32,408 nt of DNA from a virus. Each line of letters begins with the position of its first letter. The first letter of the stretch is position 1. The stretch covers positions 1 to 32,408 of IMG/VR virus record IMGVR_UViG_3300024901_000015. The stretch is one strand, 5' to 3'. The translations under genes were made by a program, and so were the position numbers. The notes beneath the pieces are model-generated. The model was not told the origin of the DNA, did not search any database, and worked only from the letters and a program-made list of their open reading frames with translations. Shown here piece by piece: positions 24,699 to 30,497 of this stretch.

Positions 24699-24771
24699 TT
24701 GCGAGAGCAGGACTTGAACCTACAACCTCCGGGGTATGAACCCGGCGCGCTGCCAATTGCGCCATCTCGCG
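24699..24771 (-). tRNA. tRNA-Met(CAU), initiator-like
   Basis: 73 nt fold as a full cloverleaf: 7-bp acceptor, U8, 4-bp D stem with an 8-base loop holding GG, 5-bp anticodon stem, CAU anticodon, 5-base variable arm, and a T arm with loop TTCAAGT. Initiator hallmarks are visible: a C1-A72 mismatch at the acceptor end and three G-C pairs (GGG/CCC) next to the anticodon loop. Pair 11-24 is C-G, elongator-like. The gene continues as CCG, not CCA, so CCA would have to be added. It lies 6 bases after the Cro-like stop codon, so it is probably cut from that transcript. Confidence 0.88.
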
Positions 24772-24777
24772 ATTCAT

Positions 24778-25002
24778 TTATGCGGCCTCATCATCAATAT
24801 GGCGCGGCGCATATACATCATCAAATGAAACAGCCACACCCTGCTCTTTCGCATATGCAATCAGATTGCGAGCAATTTCTGGGGAAACCTCAATTTGCCC
24901 ACTCTCTATTTTTGAAACATTGGGCTGAGATACGCCGAGCTTATCCGCAATATCTTGCTGGCTAAGCTTGAGGTCTAAACGGATTCTTTGGAAATTATTC
25001 AT
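24778..25002 (-). CDS. Cro-like HTH regulator
   Basis: 74 residues from ATG at 25002 (MNNFQRIRLDLKLSQQDIADKLGVSQPNVSKIESGQIEVSPEIARNLIAYAKEQGV). An XRE-type helix-turn-helix is clear (QQDIADKLGVSQPNVSKIESG). Position equals lambda cro: divergent from the repressor gene, first in the leftward transcript, followed by a CII-like gene and replication genes. The -10 element sits only about 7 bases before the start codon, so the message may be almost leaderless. Whether it or the 25078-25491 protein maintains lysogeny is inferred from layout. Confidence 0.82.
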   Translation of the reverse strand: MNNFQRIRLDLKLSQQDIADKLGVSQPNVSKIESGQIEVSPEIARNLIAYAKEQGVAVSFDDVYAPRHIDDEAA

Positions 25003-25009
25003 GACTCGA

Positions 25010-25085
25010 ATAATAACCAATAGTTATCAAATAATCAATAACCCATAGTAATTATGCGAAAGGGTAAAATATAACTCATGGTTAT
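25010..25085. promoter_or_regulatory. oR-like operators and leftward promoter (pR-like)
   Basis: Three 15-bp palindromes with half-sites ATAAC/GTTAT and a 5-bp centre: 25013-25027 (perfect), 25038-25052 (one half degenerate, GTAAT) and 25071-25085 (perfect). A leftward promoter is seen on the - strand: -35 TTGATT at 25038-25033 and -10 TATTAT at 25015-25010, 17 bp apart. The first operator overlaps the -10 and fills the spacer; the third overlaps the start codon of the repressor gene. I could not place the rightward promoter with confidence. Confidence 0.75.
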
Positions 25086-25491
25086 AGACACTAAAATGGC
25101 GTTTGCCACGCTGTTAAAACAGCTCTGTAATGAAAAAGACCTGAAAGAACGAGGCCGCCAGGCTTTTATTGTCAGGCTGCTGAAAAGCCACGGCTTTGTG
25201 ATAAGTCAGCCAGCGGTTAAAAAATGGTTTGATGGAGAATCGTTACCTGATACCGACAAAGCATTAGTGCTTGCGAATTATTTCAAAATTAGCGTCACCG
25301 ATCTATTATCTGGCATAAATAAAACTAACGAATCAAAAAATTTTCACCAATTTAATCAGTCACCGGTTACTTACAATTGGCCATTTGGTGACAAAATTTC
25401 CCCTTCACAATACAATTCACTATCAACCAATCAAAAAGAATTGGTGATCGCTCGAATACTTACCTACCTAGACGATAACCAAATCAAGTAA
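25078..25491 (+). CDS. CI-like phage repressor, short form
   Basis: 137 residues. The HTH lies near the N-terminus (LKERGRQAFIVRLLKSHGFVISQPAVKKWFDGESLPDTDKALVLANYFKISVTDLLSG), a pattern common in phage repressors. The C-terminal part (KNFHQFNQSPVTYNWPFGDKISPSQYNSLSTNQKELVIARILTYLDDNQ) is short and shows no LexA/S24 self-cleavage motif. It is divergent from the Cro-like gene and flanked by matching operator triplets on both sides, as lambda cI is. The start codon lies inside an operator (ATAACTC-ATG-GTTAT overlap), suggesting tight self-repression. An ATG seven codons in is an alternative start. Confidence 0.75.
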   Translation: MVIDTKMAFATLLKQLCNEKDLKERGRQAFIVRLLKSHGFVISQPAVKKWFDGESLPDTDKALVLANYFKISVTDLLSGINKTNESKNFHQFNQSPVTYNWPFGDKISPSQYNSLSTNQKELVIARILTYLDDNQIK

Positions 25492-25502
25492 AAGGGGCTT
25501 TA

Positions 25503-26147
25503 ATGGCTTTGGTTGAATGCAAAGAGTGCAAACATCAGGTCAGCAGCAAGGCTAAAACATGCCCGAACTGCGGCTTTAAAATTTCAACCTCTTTTGGATT
25601 TTTGGGTTGGATTTTAATTATATTTAGTACTATGTTTGTTTTTTCTTTGCTCGGCAATAAGCCCCAAAAAAACAATGATTCGAGCGAAATTGATGCGCCA
25701 GCTCAGGACAATATAACAGCCCCCGTCATCAATTCATGGCAATACTCAGACTCAACAGATTCGATGGCCAGCGGAATAGTAAAAACCGCAACTATCAGAA
25801 GTGATAATGTAATTGAACTACATGCACCCTACTCCGGGGGAACATTTGGGAATCTGGTTATAAGAAAACATCCTCGATGGGGGTTAGATGTTATGTTCAC
25901 AATTAACCAAGGGCAGTTAATGTGTAGTTATAACGACTGCAAATTAAACATCAGGTTTGATGAACAAAAATATAGAACCTTCACAGCCACCGAGCCTGAC
26001 GATCATAGTAGCGATACACTATTTATCCGAGACAAAGAGAATTTTATTAAAAATCTGAAAAAATCAAAGAAAGTGACGATTGAAGCAACGTTTTACAGAA
26101 ACGGCTCTAACGGCTTTAAATTCAATACAGAAAATTTAGATTTTTAA
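25503..26147 (+). CDS. zinc-ribbon membrane protein, possible lysogenic conversion gene
   Basis: 214 residues. An N-terminal zinc ribbon with two CxxC knuckles (CKECKHQVSSKAKTCPNCGF, residues 6-25) is followed by one membrane segment (about 29-51, FGFLGWILIIFSTMFVFSLLG) and a polar C-terminal domain of about 160 residues. The C-terminal domain begins with an Asn/Asp/Ser-rich linker. It follows the repressor gene by 11 bp and is probably co-expressed in the lysogen. Genes in this position often block superinfection or alter the host; no specific activity is visible. Confidence 0.65.
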   Translation: MALVECKECKHQVSSKAKTCPNCGFKISTSFGFLGWILIIFSTMFVFSLLGNKPQKNNDSSEIDAPAQDNITAPVINSWQYSDSTDSMASGIVKTATIRSDNVIELHAPYSGGTFGNLVIRKHPRWGLDVMFTINQGQLMCSYNDCKLNIRFDEQKYRTFTATEPDDHSSDTLFIRDKENFIKNLKKSKKVTIEATFYRNGSNGFKFNTENLDF

Positions 26148-26159
26148 TAGGTCAGTTTA

Positions 26160-26633
26160 ATGCTTCAATTTATTGCATTTTTATTTTGCATTTTTGTGAT
26201 TTATCTTGGATTTTCAGAGATATTTAATTTCTTCGCACCAAAGAAAAAGAACGCTGTTACCGCCGATACAAGTCAAAAAACCATTTCAAAACAGCCATTT
26301 TTATGGGAAAAAAATAAATATACCCATTCAGGATTTGAGGTTGTAGGCGAATCCTACTATCAAAACAACATTGAAAAAATAAGATATAGAAATACTATCT
26401 TAGCTACATTGATCCCAGAAAAAAACAATATACACGATCCACATGCAGTAAGAGTTGATGTTGACGGTCGCACTGTTGGATATTTGAGCCGCGATTGCAA
26501 TCAACAATTTAGAGCTTTGTTGCTTAATGCAGGCCTTTCAAGTACAGAACCTACTAATTGCTTTGCATCTGTAATCGGCGGACATACCAAAAGTGGTAAT
26601 ACCACAAGTTACGGTATCGTTCTTGATTTTTAG
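26160..26633 (+). CDS. membrane-anchored HIRAN-domain protein
   Basis: 157 residues. One N-terminal membrane segment (LQFIAFLFCIFVIYLGFSEIFNFF, about 2-25), a short basic linker, then a HIRAN-like domain: YTHSGFEVVGESYYQNNIEKIRYRNTILATLIPEKNNIHDPHAVRVDVDGRTVGYLSRDCNQQFRALL. The 'G-E-S-x-Y-Q', 'N-x-H-D-P-x-A-V-R-V' and 'V-G-Y-L-S-R' motifs are typical. HIRAN domains bind DNA 3' ends or damaged DNA in several nucleases and helicases; here it would sit at the membrane. It ends the repressor operon just before a strong terminator. Confidence 0.72.
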   Translation: MLQFIAFLFCIFVIYLGFSEIFNFFAPKKKNAVTADTSQKTISKQPFLWEKNKYTHSGFEVVGESYYQNNIEKIRYRNTILATLIPEKNNIHDPHAVRVDVDGRTVGYLSRDCNQQFRALLLNAGLSSTEPTNCFASVIGGHTKSGNTTSYGIVLDF

Positions 26634-26650
26634 ATAAGCACTCTTTAAAT

Positions 26651-26672
26651 AACCCGCTACGGCGGGTTTTTT
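26651..26672 (+). terminator. rho-independent terminator ending the repressor operon
   Basis: AACCCGC-TACG-GCGGGTT with a T-run (26667-26672) right after the HIRAN gene. It separates the repressor operon from the pL-like promoter. Confidence 0.82.
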
Positions 26673-26695
26673 ATTATCTGTCTCTTTCACAAAAT

Positions 26696-26768
26696 ACAAC
26701 ACTCGGTTATTAAATTTACAAAATAATAACTATCGGTTATTGACATATTGATAACCAATAGTTATATT
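26696..26768 (+). promoter_or_regulatory. oL-like operators with pL-like promoter
   Basis: A second triplet of the same operator: 26696-26710 (ACAAC/GTTAT, one mismatch), 26726-26740 and 26751-26765 (both perfect ATAAC-N5-GTTAT; the last is identical to 25013-25027, including its centre). A sigma70 promoter is embedded: -35 TTGACA at 26740-26745, 17-bp spacer, -10 TATATT at 26763-26768. The second operator ends on the -35 box and the third fills the spacer and touches the -10, so repressor binding should block transcription of the whole rightward operon, including the DGR. Confidence 0.82.
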
Positions 26769-26800
26769 TGCATCACACAACGCAATCGGAGTGTGAATGC

Positions 26801-26992
26801 ATGGCAACAAACTCACCAGATCGAGGTTACCTACAAATGGCATTCAATCGCTGTTTGTTACGCAAACACTTCAACTCACTGGATGACGCTTTAAAAAGCC
26901 CCGCCCTCGCCCTCTGCCTGCGTCGTGTAGCCAGCAATCTGGCTAAACCTATCAAACAACCGAGCCATATGCGTGGCGCGATTAACGACTAA
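26801..26992 (+). CDS. hypothetical early protein (63 aa), first gene of the pL-like operon
   Basis: 63 residues from ATG at 26801, with GGAG about 10 bases upstream. The sequence is basic: MATNSPDRGYLQMAFNRCLL...ALALCLRRVASNLAKPIKQ. It is mostly helical with no membrane segment. It is the first gene after the promoter at 26740-26768, the place lambda-like phages use for an N-type antiterminator. It is about N-sized, but I see no N-like arginine-rich motif. No family recognised. Confidence 0.6.
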   Translation: MATNSPDRGYLQMAFNRCLLRKHFNSLDDALKSPALALCLRRVASNLAKPIKQPSHMRGAIND

Positions 26993-27002
26993 GGGGCACT
27001 AA

Positions 27003-27368
27003 ATGAGCATATCCACGAAAGTACCAGAACTGCAAGAAGGCGAAATCTATATTGGCGCCATTATCAAAAAGGACGGCACTGGTCACCACATCATCCTGTT
27101 GCCAGGTGACAAAGATGACGGCAATTGGCAATCCGCAATGGATTGGGCCAAAGAAAAAGGCGGCGACCTGCCTAACCGTGTAGAGCAATCCTTGCTGTTC
27201 GCTGACCATAAAGATGAATTCAAAGAGGATTGGTATTGGAGCAATACCACGCACGCTAAAGATTCAGAGTGGGCTTGGGGCCAGCGCTTCGACCTTGGCA
27301 GCCAGAGCTACGGTCACAAGAGCTACGACGGTTGCCGCGCCCGCGCTGTCCGCAGATTAGAAATTTAG
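27003..27368 (+). CDS. DGR variable protein 1, DUF1566/C-type-lectin-like
   Basis: 121 residues, 11 bp after the previous stop. 'GEIYIGAIIKKDGTGHHIILLPGDKDDGNWQSAMDWAKEKGGDLPNRVEQSLLFADHKDEFKEDWYWSNTTHAKDSEWAW...RARAVRRLEI' is the DUF1566-like version of the C-type lectin fold used by many DGR target proteins. The C-terminal residues 87-119 are encoded by VR1, with 10 positions corresponding to AAY codons in the template. No signal peptide or membrane segment. The invariant core is near identical to variable protein 3, so the two arose by duplication. The partner that carries it to a surface is unknown. Confidence 0.86.
   Translation: MSISTKVPELQEGEIYIGAIIKKDGTGHHIILLPGDKDDGNWQSAMDWAKEKGGDLPNRVEQSLLFADHKDEFKEDWYWSNTTHAKDSEWAWGQRFDLGSQSYGHKSYDGCRARAVRRLEI
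27261..27357 (+). repeat. DGR variable repeat VR1
   Basis: 97 bp aligned without gaps to the TR at 31481-31577. There are 16 differences: 15 at TR adenines and one at a TR thymine (TR 31499 T, here 27279 G). The last 25 bases (GC-rich, encoding CRARAVR) are identical to the TR, consistent with the initiation-of-mutagenic-homing end. Confidence 0.93.
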
Positions 27369-27383
27369 TCATTTATTTATTTA
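27369..27383 (+). repeat. 15-bp element after VR1 (TCATTTA-N-TTATTTA)
   Basis: A copy of an AT-rich 15-mer that follows each of the three VRs (also 30463-30477 and 30945-30959), differing only in the middle base. It lies just past the stop codon and is absent after the TR. Confidence 0.6.
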
Positions 27384-27396
27384 AAGGGGCGTAACT

Positions 27397-27708
27397 ATGT
27401 GCGGCGATAGCGGAATTGACACCATCATCATCACCAACCCACAAAGGGTGGCACGTCAGCAACAATCTACCCTGCCAGGCGGCATCTATACGCCAAGCAT
27501 GAATGATATTGATCTGGCCGACAGTTACGTGCCATTTGATGCATCAGGCGCCGACAACATCAGCACCGAAAACATGCTTGGCAACACAGCGGCATTCATC
27601 CTGATTGTCGGCTTTATCTTTAGTCTGGTATTGCTCGGCAGCATGATCGCCACCGGCAATGCAATCCCATCAATGCAGGGGGTTAGCTATGTTCAAAAAG
27701 GCCGCTAA
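27397..27708 (+). CDS. hypothetical membrane protein (103 aa)
   Basis: 103 residues with an AAAGGGG ribosome site. A polar N-terminal part (about 1-62: TLPGGIYTPSMNDIDLADSYVPFDASGADNIST) is followed by one membrane segment (about 65-84, AAFILIVGFIFSLVLLGSMI). The cysteine at residue 2 is not preceded by a signal peptide, so it is not a lipoprotein. It overlaps the next gene by 20 bp. No family recognised; it belongs to a run of small membrane proteins between DGR targets 1 and 2. Confidence 0.6.
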   Translation: MCGDSGIDTIIITNPQRVARQQQSTLPGGIYTPSMNDIDLADSYVPFDASGADNISTENMLGNTAAFILIVGFIFSLVLLGSMIATGNAIPSMQGVSYVQKGR

Positions 27709-27895
27709 GTCATGCGTAATCCTAATCATCGGCGCATGCATTGGCGCAGCGCTAGTTCTCTCAAAAGAGCCGCAGCCGGTGCAGGTCACTACATCGTCAC
27801 AAGCAAAATGTGCCATCAAGCACGGGCAAGACACGCACATCACAAAGTGCCAAATCTTGCGCACCGACTTGGCTTACATCGAATACCAGTGGTGA
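27689..27895 (+). CDS. small membrane or secreted protein (68 aa)
   Basis: 68 residues from ATG at 27689, with a GGGGG ribosome site; a longer upstream reading overlaps the previous gene more. One N-terminal hydrophobic segment (AAKSCVILIIGACIGAALVLS, about 5-25) is followed by about 40 polar residues with two cysteines (QAKCAIKHGQDTHITKCQIL) that could form a disulfide outside the membrane. No family recognised. Confidence 0.55.
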   Translation: MFKKAAKSCVILIIGACIGAALVLSKEPQPVQVTTSSQAKCAIKHGQDTHITKCQILRTDLAYIEYQW

Positions 27896-27900
27896 TCGCC

Positions 27901-28023
27901 ATGAGACAAGAATTTAACCAGATGCGCTGGGAGACCAGAAAACACAACGCCAAAGCGGTTATCGGCCTTGCCATTGTGGTGGCGCTGTATGGCTTGGTGG
28001 GATATTTGGAGCATGCTGCATGA
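27901..28023 (+). CDS. small membrane protein (40 aa)
   Basis: 40 residues, MRQEFNQMRWETRKHNAKAV then one membrane segment (IGLAIVVALYGLVGYL). The next gene starts in its stop codon (ATGA overlap at 28020-28023), which supports it being translated. No family recognised; a longer upstream reading in this frame runs through the preceding gene and is rejected. Confidence 0.5.
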   Translation: MRQEFNQMRWETRKHNAKAVIGLAIVVALYGLVGYLEHAA

Positions 28024-28184
28024 ATTTATTTTTTGTTCTTGCAGTGGCTTATAGCTCATTAATCATCGGCTATTCAATTCATCAAATGAAATATAAACCA
28101 GCATTCAGCATAGTGGCTGCGGCTACTTTTGTTTATTTCATCATCCCATTTGGTCTGTTTTATTTTGCCGGGGTGTATGCATGA
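28020..28184 (+). CDS. small two-pass membrane protein (54 aa)
   Basis: 54 residues. Two hydrophobic segments (about 2-19, NLFFVLAVAYSSLIIGYS, and 29-53, FSIVAAATFVYFIIPFGLFYFAGV) are joined by a short basic loop (HQMKYKP). Start and stop both overlap the neighbours by 4 bp (ATGA at each end), a strong sign of translational coupling. No family recognised. Confidence 0.6.
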   Translation: MNLFFVLAVAYSSLIIGYSIHQMKYKPAFSIVAAATFVYFIIPFGLFYFAGVYA

Positions 28185-28375
28185 ACCTCGAATGCCTAGA
28201 AATAGCCAACCAGTGCAACCAGGTAGCCGCAACCCTTACTGGAACCGCAGCATTCATGCGCTCAATCGGTGACAACGCCGCCATGAGCGAATACATGCAT
28301 AGAGCCATGGACTGGACGAACCATGCCGACCTGATGATGCGTGAAGCCTTTAGTGAAGGTCTGCCAAATGGGTAA
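28181..28375 (+). CDS. hypothetical helical protein (64 aa)
   Basis: 64 residues, helical and acidic: NLECLEIANQCNQVAATLTG...DNAAMSEYMHRAMDWTNHADLMMREAF. It starts in the stop of the preceding gene and overlaps the next by 8 bp. No membrane segment or recognised family. Confidence 0.6.
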   Translation: MNLECLEIANQCNQVAATLTGTAAFMRSIGDNAAMSEYMHRAMDWTNHADLMMREAFSEGLPNG

Positions 28376-28685
28376 ACATCAAGAGATATTGCAGTTGCTA
28401 AAGGTCTGGCAAGAGCACGGCATAAAATCCAAAGCCATGTTTGAGGCACTTTGTGCCGTTTTCCCAAACTCGCAAGATTCTGCCATCCATGAGGAATATT
28501 GGCGCCTTTATACCAACTACACCGCCATGGTGGCCGCCAAAGTGGGCGATGAGTATGGATGGCTTGAGTGGTATGCATGGGAAAACAACTTTGGCAAACG
28601 TGGCCACAATGCTGGCCCTAAAAACAACAGCAAGCCGATCAAGTCATTAAAAGACCTGATCTGGCTGATCTATGTAGAGGCTTAA
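28368..28685 (+). CDS. hypothetical protein with possible DNA-binding helices (105 aa)
   Basis: 105 residues from ATG at 28368; an earlier ATG at 28341 lies deep in the preceding gene. The sequence is helical and Trp/Tyr-rich (QEILQLLKVWQEHGIKSKAMFEALCAVFPN...EEYWRLYTNYTAMV...WLEWYAWENNFGKRG), with a basic end (NAGPKNNSKPIKSLKDLIWLIYVEA). No recognised family. Confidence 0.6.
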   Translation: MGKHQEILQLLKVWQEHGIKSKAMFEALCAVFPNSQDSAIHEEYWRLYTNYTAMVAAKVGDEYGWLEWYAWENNFGKRGHNAGPKNNSKPIKSLKDLIWLIYVEA

Positions 28686-28687
28686 CC

Positions 28688-29140
28688 ATGCGTAAACAGG
28701 GCCGAAAAATCAAACACCATAGCCGCAGCGTGCCCATGATTTTGCACCGTGAAGGTGAAATGCTGGGCGTTGAGGTGATGAGCGAAGCCGCCGCCCTCAT
28801 GGCTATCAAATATGGTGTCATGCAAAAGCAGCACTTCGACAAGCTGGTCGAGTTAAACAACATTGCCAAAGTGGCCGGCCAAGTTAAGTCAGGCAGCACG
28901 ACTCACTTCCAGCTACAGCTTGAGGCCATCTTGCAAAGCGTATTTCAGCGCTATACCAAAACGGGGCGCCTTGGCGTCAATGCTGATGAGCGTAAGCAAA
29001 TCCCCATCCTGATGGCACTTAATGAAGCCTATTGGAAAGGTCAGACAACGACCTTTTATAACCAGTGCGGCGCCGAGGTGAATGCATTTTATAAAGAGAA
29101 GTTTGCATTAAAGCCATTGGCAGAGCTTGAGGCTGCATGA
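28688..29140 (+). CDS. hypothetical protein (150 aa)
   Basis: 150 residues. A basic N-terminus (MRKQGRKIKHHSRSVP) is followed by mixed helices: REGEMLGVEVMSEAAALMAIKYGVMQKQHFDKLVELNNIAKVAGQVKSGSTTHFQLQLEAILQSVFQRY...PILMALNEAYWKGQTTTFYNQCGAEVNAFYKEKF. I recall similar unannotated proteins in other phage early operons but cannot name a family. It starts two bases after the previous stop and overlaps the next gene by 4 bp. Confidence 0.6.
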   Translation: MRKQGRKIKHHSRSVPMILHREGEMLGVEVMSEAAALMAIKYGVMQKQHFDKLVELNNIAKVAGQVKSGSTTHFQLQLEAILQSVFQRYTKTGRLGVNADERKQIPILMALNEAYWKGQTTTFYNQCGAEVNAFYKEKFALKPLAELEAA

Positions 29141-29385
29141 TTGCTGGGGTCAACTATCTGATTCGCATACGCCGTGATCGTTTAAACCCGCTCACAGGTC
29201 GCCGCATGTATCGCGTAGCCGGTTGCGAGCGCAACCATTACCCAGCATTAAAACGAGTTTGGCTATACAACCAACCGCAATGGCAATTCACCATAGTGCT
29301 GACCAAGCCAGTAAAGGTTGGAATTTTTATAAATCCACGTAAAGGGATTTGGCTAAATAAAGGTGATTCAAATGCTTCAGCTTAG
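29137..29385 (+). CDS. hypothetical basic protein (82 aa)
   Basis: 82 residues, strongly basic with many Arg and Tyr: GVNYLIRIRRDRLNPLTGRRMYRVAGCERNHYPALKRVWLY. Short beta strands are likely (QWQFTIVLTKPVKVGIFINP). ATGA overlap with the previous gene. No family recognised; nucleic-acid binding is possible from charge alone. Confidence 0.58.
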   Translation: MIAGVNYLIRIRRDRLNPLTGRRMYRVAGCERNHYPALKRVWLYNQPQWQFTIVLTKPVKVGIFINPRKGIWLNKGDSNASA

Positions 29386-29647
29386 TTTTGGCGAGAGTGT
29401 AATTGAAACGGTAGTGATAACACCCAGAAAAGAAATGCCTTTTGAAGTGTTTGCTAAATGTCATGAGCTATCAACACTTATAGAGAAATTGGATCGTGTC
29501 GATGAAAACCATGTTTTGTGGGATGAAAACAAAACCTACGACTACTGCAAGCAACTTGCTGAAGTTGAATATTCAGCCCTTCAAAACGATTGGTTTGTAA
29601 TGAATATGGAATTACCAAAAGCATTAATTGAAAGCTGGATCAAATGA
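29372..29647 (+). CDS. hypothetical acidic protein (91 aa)
   Basis: 91 residues from ATG at 29372, with AAAGGTG about 8 bases upstream; a GTG three codons earlier is an alternative. Acidic and helical at the end (EMPFEVFAKCHELSTLIEKLD...TYDYCKQLAEVEYSALQNDWF). It overlaps the gene before it by 14 bp and the one after by 4 bp. No family recognised. Confidence 0.58.
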   Translation: MLQLSFGESVIETVVITPRKEMPFEVFAKCHELSTLIEKLDRVDENHVLWDENKTYDYCKQLAEVEYSALQNDWFVMNMELPKALIESWIK

Positions 29648-30090
29648 TAGAAAACAACTACACCCTATACACCCCGCTTGGCGGCATGTTTGTGTCACCA
29701 AACGTAGATGACATGAAACGCATCATCAAGACAGAAGCCGACAGACTAGAAAAGCCAGAGCGCTTGCTTTACCTGGCTGGGCCCATGTCTGGCATTGCTG
29801 AGTTTAATCACCCTGCCTTTCATGCCGCAGCCGCAAAACTACGCGCGCAGGGCTATCAGGTAGTCAACCCTGCCGAGCTCAACCCAGATACCAGCAAAAC
29901 ATGGGATCAGTGCATGCGGCGCGATCTGCAAGCACTGGCCGACTGCAACAGCCTTGCCCTGCTGCCAGGCTGGGAGCTAAGCAAAGGCGCCCGCCTTGAA
30001 TATGACGTGGCGCAGGCTCTGGGCATGACAATTATTTTTCTTGAGGCATATCCTCAACTTTTAACTACTCAGCCAGCGCAAGCGGCTTAA
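29644..30090 (+). CDS. DUF4406 protein, nucleoside deoxyribosyltransferase-like fold
   Basis: 148 residues. From about 40 on: RLLYLAGPMSGIAEFNHPAFHAAAAKLRAQGYQVVNPAELNPDTSKTWDQCMRRDLQALADCNSLALLPGWELSKGARLEYDVAQALGMTIIFL. The 'L-A-G-P-M-S-G', 'F-N-x-P-x-F-x-x-A-A', 'V-V-N-P-A' and 'L-P-G-W-x-x-S-x-G-A-x-x-E' motifs are those of DUF4406, related to nucleoside 2-deoxyribosyltransferases. It may act on modified or salvaged nucleosides in infected cells; the exact substrate is not known. It is common in phage early regions. Confidence 0.85.
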   Translation: MIENNYTLYTPLGGMFVSPNVDDMKRIIKTEADRLEKPERLLYLAGPMSGIAEFNHPAFHAAAAKLRAQGYQVVNPAELNPDTSKTWDQCMRRDLQALADCNSLALLPGWELSKGARLEYDVAQALGMTIIFLEAYPQLLTTQPAQAA

Positions 30091-30104
30091 TGAAGGAAAG
30101 AACC

Positions 30105-30470
30105 ATGCAAATTCTATTGCCGGAACTTAATGAAGGTGAAATCAACGCTGGCTTGATGATGGGTCTTGATGGAAAACCAACTCATTGGGTGATTTTATTG
30201 CCGGGCGACAAAGAAGATGGCAACTGGCAAGACGCCACCGACTGGGCGAAAGAGCAAGGCGGTGAACTGCCGACACGCAACGAGCAATCATTGCTGTTTG
30301 CTAACACCAAGCCAGAGTTTAAACGTGACTGGTATTGGAGCGGTGAAACCCATGCCGAAAATTCAGAGTGGGCTTGGTACCAGTACTTCAACGATGGCTA
30401 CCAGCTCACCAGTCGCAAGAGCCGCGGCTATTGCCGCGCCCGCGCTGTCCGCAGAATCTCAGTCATTTAA
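30105..30470 (+). CDS. DGR variable protein 2, DUF1566/C-type-lectin-like
   Basis: 121 residues from ATG at 30105 (AAGGA 8 bases upstream); an ATG at 30090 overlapping the previous stop is an alternative. It has the same layout as variable protein 1 but is more diverged: GEINAGLMMGLDGKPTHWVILLPGDKEDGNWQDATDWAKEQGGELPTRNEQSLLFANTKPEFKRDWYWSGETHAENSEWAW...CRARAVRRISVI. VR2 encodes residues 86 to about 117. Its extra C-terminal residues (ISVI) differ from the LEI ending of proteins 1 and 3. No export signal. Confidence 0.86.
   Translation: MQILLPELNEGEINAGLMMGLDGKPTHWVILLPGDKEDGNWQDATDWAKEQGGELPTRNEQSLLFANTKPEFKRDWYWSGETHAENSEWAWYQYFNDGYQLTSRKSRGYCRARAVRRISVI
30361..30455 (+). repeat. DGR variable repeat VR2
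   Basis: 95 bp aligned without gaps to TR 31482-31576. All 13 differences fall at TR adenines, including one in the His codon (CAC to CGC). The GC-rich 3' end is identical to the TR. Confidence 0.94.
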
Positions 30471-30477
30471 TTATTTA
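30463..30477 (+). repeat. 15-bp element after VR2 (TCATTTA-N-TTATTTA)
   Basis: The second copy, starting 7 bases after VR2 ends and spanning the stop codon. The protein's C-terminal codons differ from those of the other two targets, yet this element is kept. Confidence 0.6.
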
Positions 30478-30497
30478 GTCATTTAAAGGCTTAAATC

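Noticed and set aside
24585-24965. 126-codon open frame on the + strand
   Set aside because: It runs antisense across the tRNA and the Cro-like gene; no ribosome site or family resemblance.
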